DNA of 64,000 nucleotides from Siphonodentalium dalli. Taxonomy: Eukaryota > Mollusca > Scaphopoda > Gadilida > Siphonodentaliidae. A program made the position numbers and the translations under genes. Of this stretch, positions 62,561 through 64,000 are shown piece by piece; positions within the stretch are counted from its first letter, which is position 1, and each line of letters opens with the position of its first letter. The notes under the pieces are model-generated. The model worked only from the letters and a program-made list of their open reading frames with translations, was not told where the DNA came from and made no database searches. The stretch is taken from NCBI GenBank assembly GCA_032622095.1, contig CP136067.1, forward strand, positions 96,342,707 to 96,406,706, given 5' to 3'.

Positions 62561-62881
62561 GGGCATGTGACTTTTTATTCTCCATGATCACTGGTGAATG
62601 CAAATCTCATATATTCACTTGAAATCACTTTTTGTGAATGAAAATAAATAAAAATCAACGCATTAATATGTCAATTATTCTCATTTTCTCATGCTATGAT
62701 GACTGATAGAACTGAACACCATGAATGGCACACAAGTTCAGGAAAAAAAAGTTGTCACCGGGTTTGTAATGGAACTAATTAAATTTGAGTTTTAGAATAT
62801 CTTAAAGTCTAGAATTTCAGGGCATGAATAACGCATACCACATTTGGAGCGACCTGACATGCAATATTTTCTATTTTTCAG

Positions 62882-63918
62882 ACTTGTAAAACTCCTGTGT
62901 GTGACCGTACCAGTTGACGAATCTGACCGTATGCAGAGATGATTTAAGTTTCTAAACAATGGGAGGGAAATCAAGCAAGACAGATCCTGTCGTAAGTTAC
63001 ATGTATATAAAGATAAAATTTTAGGCTTCGCTAGTGGCCCTATTCTAAAGCTCCTATCCCTCAGGCCAAAGGTAATATTTGTTGTTGGGTTACCCTCCCA
63101 ACCCTATTTTGAACCTCCAGCCCTGATGTTTTTTTCCTGATTTTCAAATTTTTCTCCAATAAAAAAAAAATATCTTAAAAACCCATAAATACAAAAAGGA
63201 ATAAGATTTTATTTAATAGTAAGGGTGACCACTAAATGGGAACTATTAAATTTTGTCGAAACTTGTGCATTAAAACACACTGCCGGTGGCAATCTTGGAT
63301 TTCACATTGTAATCAATCTTGGATTTCACATTGAAATCCATCGCACACCTGCATCCCACAATTATTGGAGAATTTTTTTTTTAAGTTTTAATACAAGCAT
63401 GTTTAGGATCACCTCCAGATGGAGTTATTTAATATGATTGTTTTCTGATGAAAAACATGACCACTGGCAGCCATCTTGGATTTTGACACTTACATTTTCT
63501 GAAGTTATGGTCCTTACAGTGTGAAATACATATCCATCCATAGGGAGCCTCACATATATAAGAGAATGCACAGGCTTACAAGGTAAAGGTAAATATTGTT
63601 AGGCCAATGCATTCTCTTATGTATGAGGCTCCCTATTGTAGACTCTCATATATATGCATTGGCACAGGGTTTTAGCAACATTTCAGGAAGCTCCAGTCAT
63701 GGAGGGGTTAAAAGAAAATGTCAGTGACGAGGGAGGTGCCAGAGAACTCAGAAAGTTTATTAATTTGGTCTTATTCATACATTTTGTTTCTTCAGAATAA
63801 TGCCGCTACTACTTCAGCGACAAGACAAGCGGAAACAGTAGATCGGCAGCTAGTGGATGGTCTGGAACAGTCTACAAATGATGATACTAGCAGCCTTAGT
63901 CAAGCTGACTTTAGACGG
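62882..63918 (+). CDS. candidate host gene, first coding exons (MGGKSSK start)
   Basis: An acceptor-like 'CTATTTTTCAG' at 62871-62881 precedes a short 5' UTR. The ATG at 62959 has a good context (AAACAATGG) and encodes M-G-G-K-S-S-K-T-D-P-V, ending at 62991 at a consensus donor GTAAGT. Gly2 with Ser6 and Lys7 is a classic N-myristoylation signal, so membrane anchoring is likely. Intron 1 (62992-63795) contains palindromic repeats and ends TTTGTTTCTTCAG. Exon 2 (63796-63918) continues in phase with 41 polar residues ('NNAATTSATRQAETVDRQLV..', '..SLSQADFRR') to a weaker GTGTGT donor. The gene runs off the window. I cannot name the family; the structure is inferred from splice signals only. Confidence 0.5.
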
Positions 63919-64000
63919 GTGTGTATTTATATATATTCCACACTCATTGGCGTGAGGCACATGTTTTCAGTGGAACCACAGCCATTGAATACATACAAGC

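Larger units (their letters stand above)
50812..64000 (-). repeat. right arm of giant palindrome (continues past window)
   Basis: Reverse complement of the left arm with the left-private insertions absent. Right-private sequence: 52688-55523, about 40 bp near 51601-51640, 59945-61660 and 62182-62560. The arm is still homologous at the last base of the window, matching left position near 13180. Confidence 0.92.

Noticed and set aside
13180-64000. Palindrome as a simple hairpin-adapter or template-switch read artefact
   Set aside because: The arms differ by substitutions and many precise transposon insertions; a read artefact would give identical arms. Haplotype joining remains possible and is kept in the findings.

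Overview
The window looks like repeat-rich, AT-rich nuclear DNA from an animal, most likely a lophotrochozoan and probably a marine bivalve. The evidence is indirect. Molluscan-style dispersed repeats are abundant: arrays built on 'ATCCAAGATGGCTGCC', repeats ending 'GGGCCATAACTCTG', and a block at 11.5-13.1 kb that ends in a GGAC microsatellite and a 'GACTTCGTCTCAGGTGAGC' tail. Introns with GT..AG borders, non-LTR retrotransposons and many families of MITE and foldback DNA transposons fit this. No bacterial, organellar or viral gene set is present.

The dominant structure is one giant interrupted palindrome. The left arm runs from about 13.18 kb to 49.18 kb and the right arm is its reverse complement from 50.81 kb to the window end, where it is still running. 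A 1.6-kb spacer separates them. In one sampled 270-bp stretch the arms differ by about 2 percent. The left arm is almost three times longer because mobile elements sit in it that are missing from the right arm. For most of these the occupied arm shows a target-site duplication and the other arm shows a single intact target: TTAA elements at 19.87, 38.55, 43.33 and 45.22 kb, a 9-bp-TSD element at 39.36 kb, a non-LTR retrotransposon at 41.53 kb, an 8-bp-TSD element at 48.22 kb, and a 16.4-kb composite element at 20.80-37.24 kb. The right arm has its own private insertions: a TA-target element at 52.69-55.52 kb and a hAT-like one at 62.18 kb. The palindrome is either a real inverted duplication or two alleles joined head to head during assembly; sequence alone cannot decide.

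Layout. 1-13.1 kb: repeats only (a TTAA foldback, a Harbinger-like MITE, a minisatellite foldback, a 440-bp tandem duplication and a 2.4-kb satellite-like array with a 567-bp duplication). 13.2-14.3 kb (minus) and 62.9-63.9 kb (plus): the two arm copies of what looks like the 5' end of a host gene, with an N-myristoylation-type start and a second exon; the left copy has lost its splice donor. 15.2-18.6 kb: left-specific foldback and an exon-like ORF. 20.8-37.2 kb: composite transposon holding decayed non-LTR reverse-transcriptase fragments, two copies of a 3.3-3.9-kb repeat nested in one of them, and several MITEs. 37.2-49.2 kb: left arm with serial insertions, including a 5'-truncated retrotransposon with an intact 3' ORF. 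49.2-50.8 kb: spacer with three small palindromes. 50.8-64 kb: right arm.

Most open reading frames in the window are chance translations of tandem or inverted repeats. Credible protein-coding material is limited to the retrotransposon fragments, the candidate host exons and two unrecognised short ORFs.
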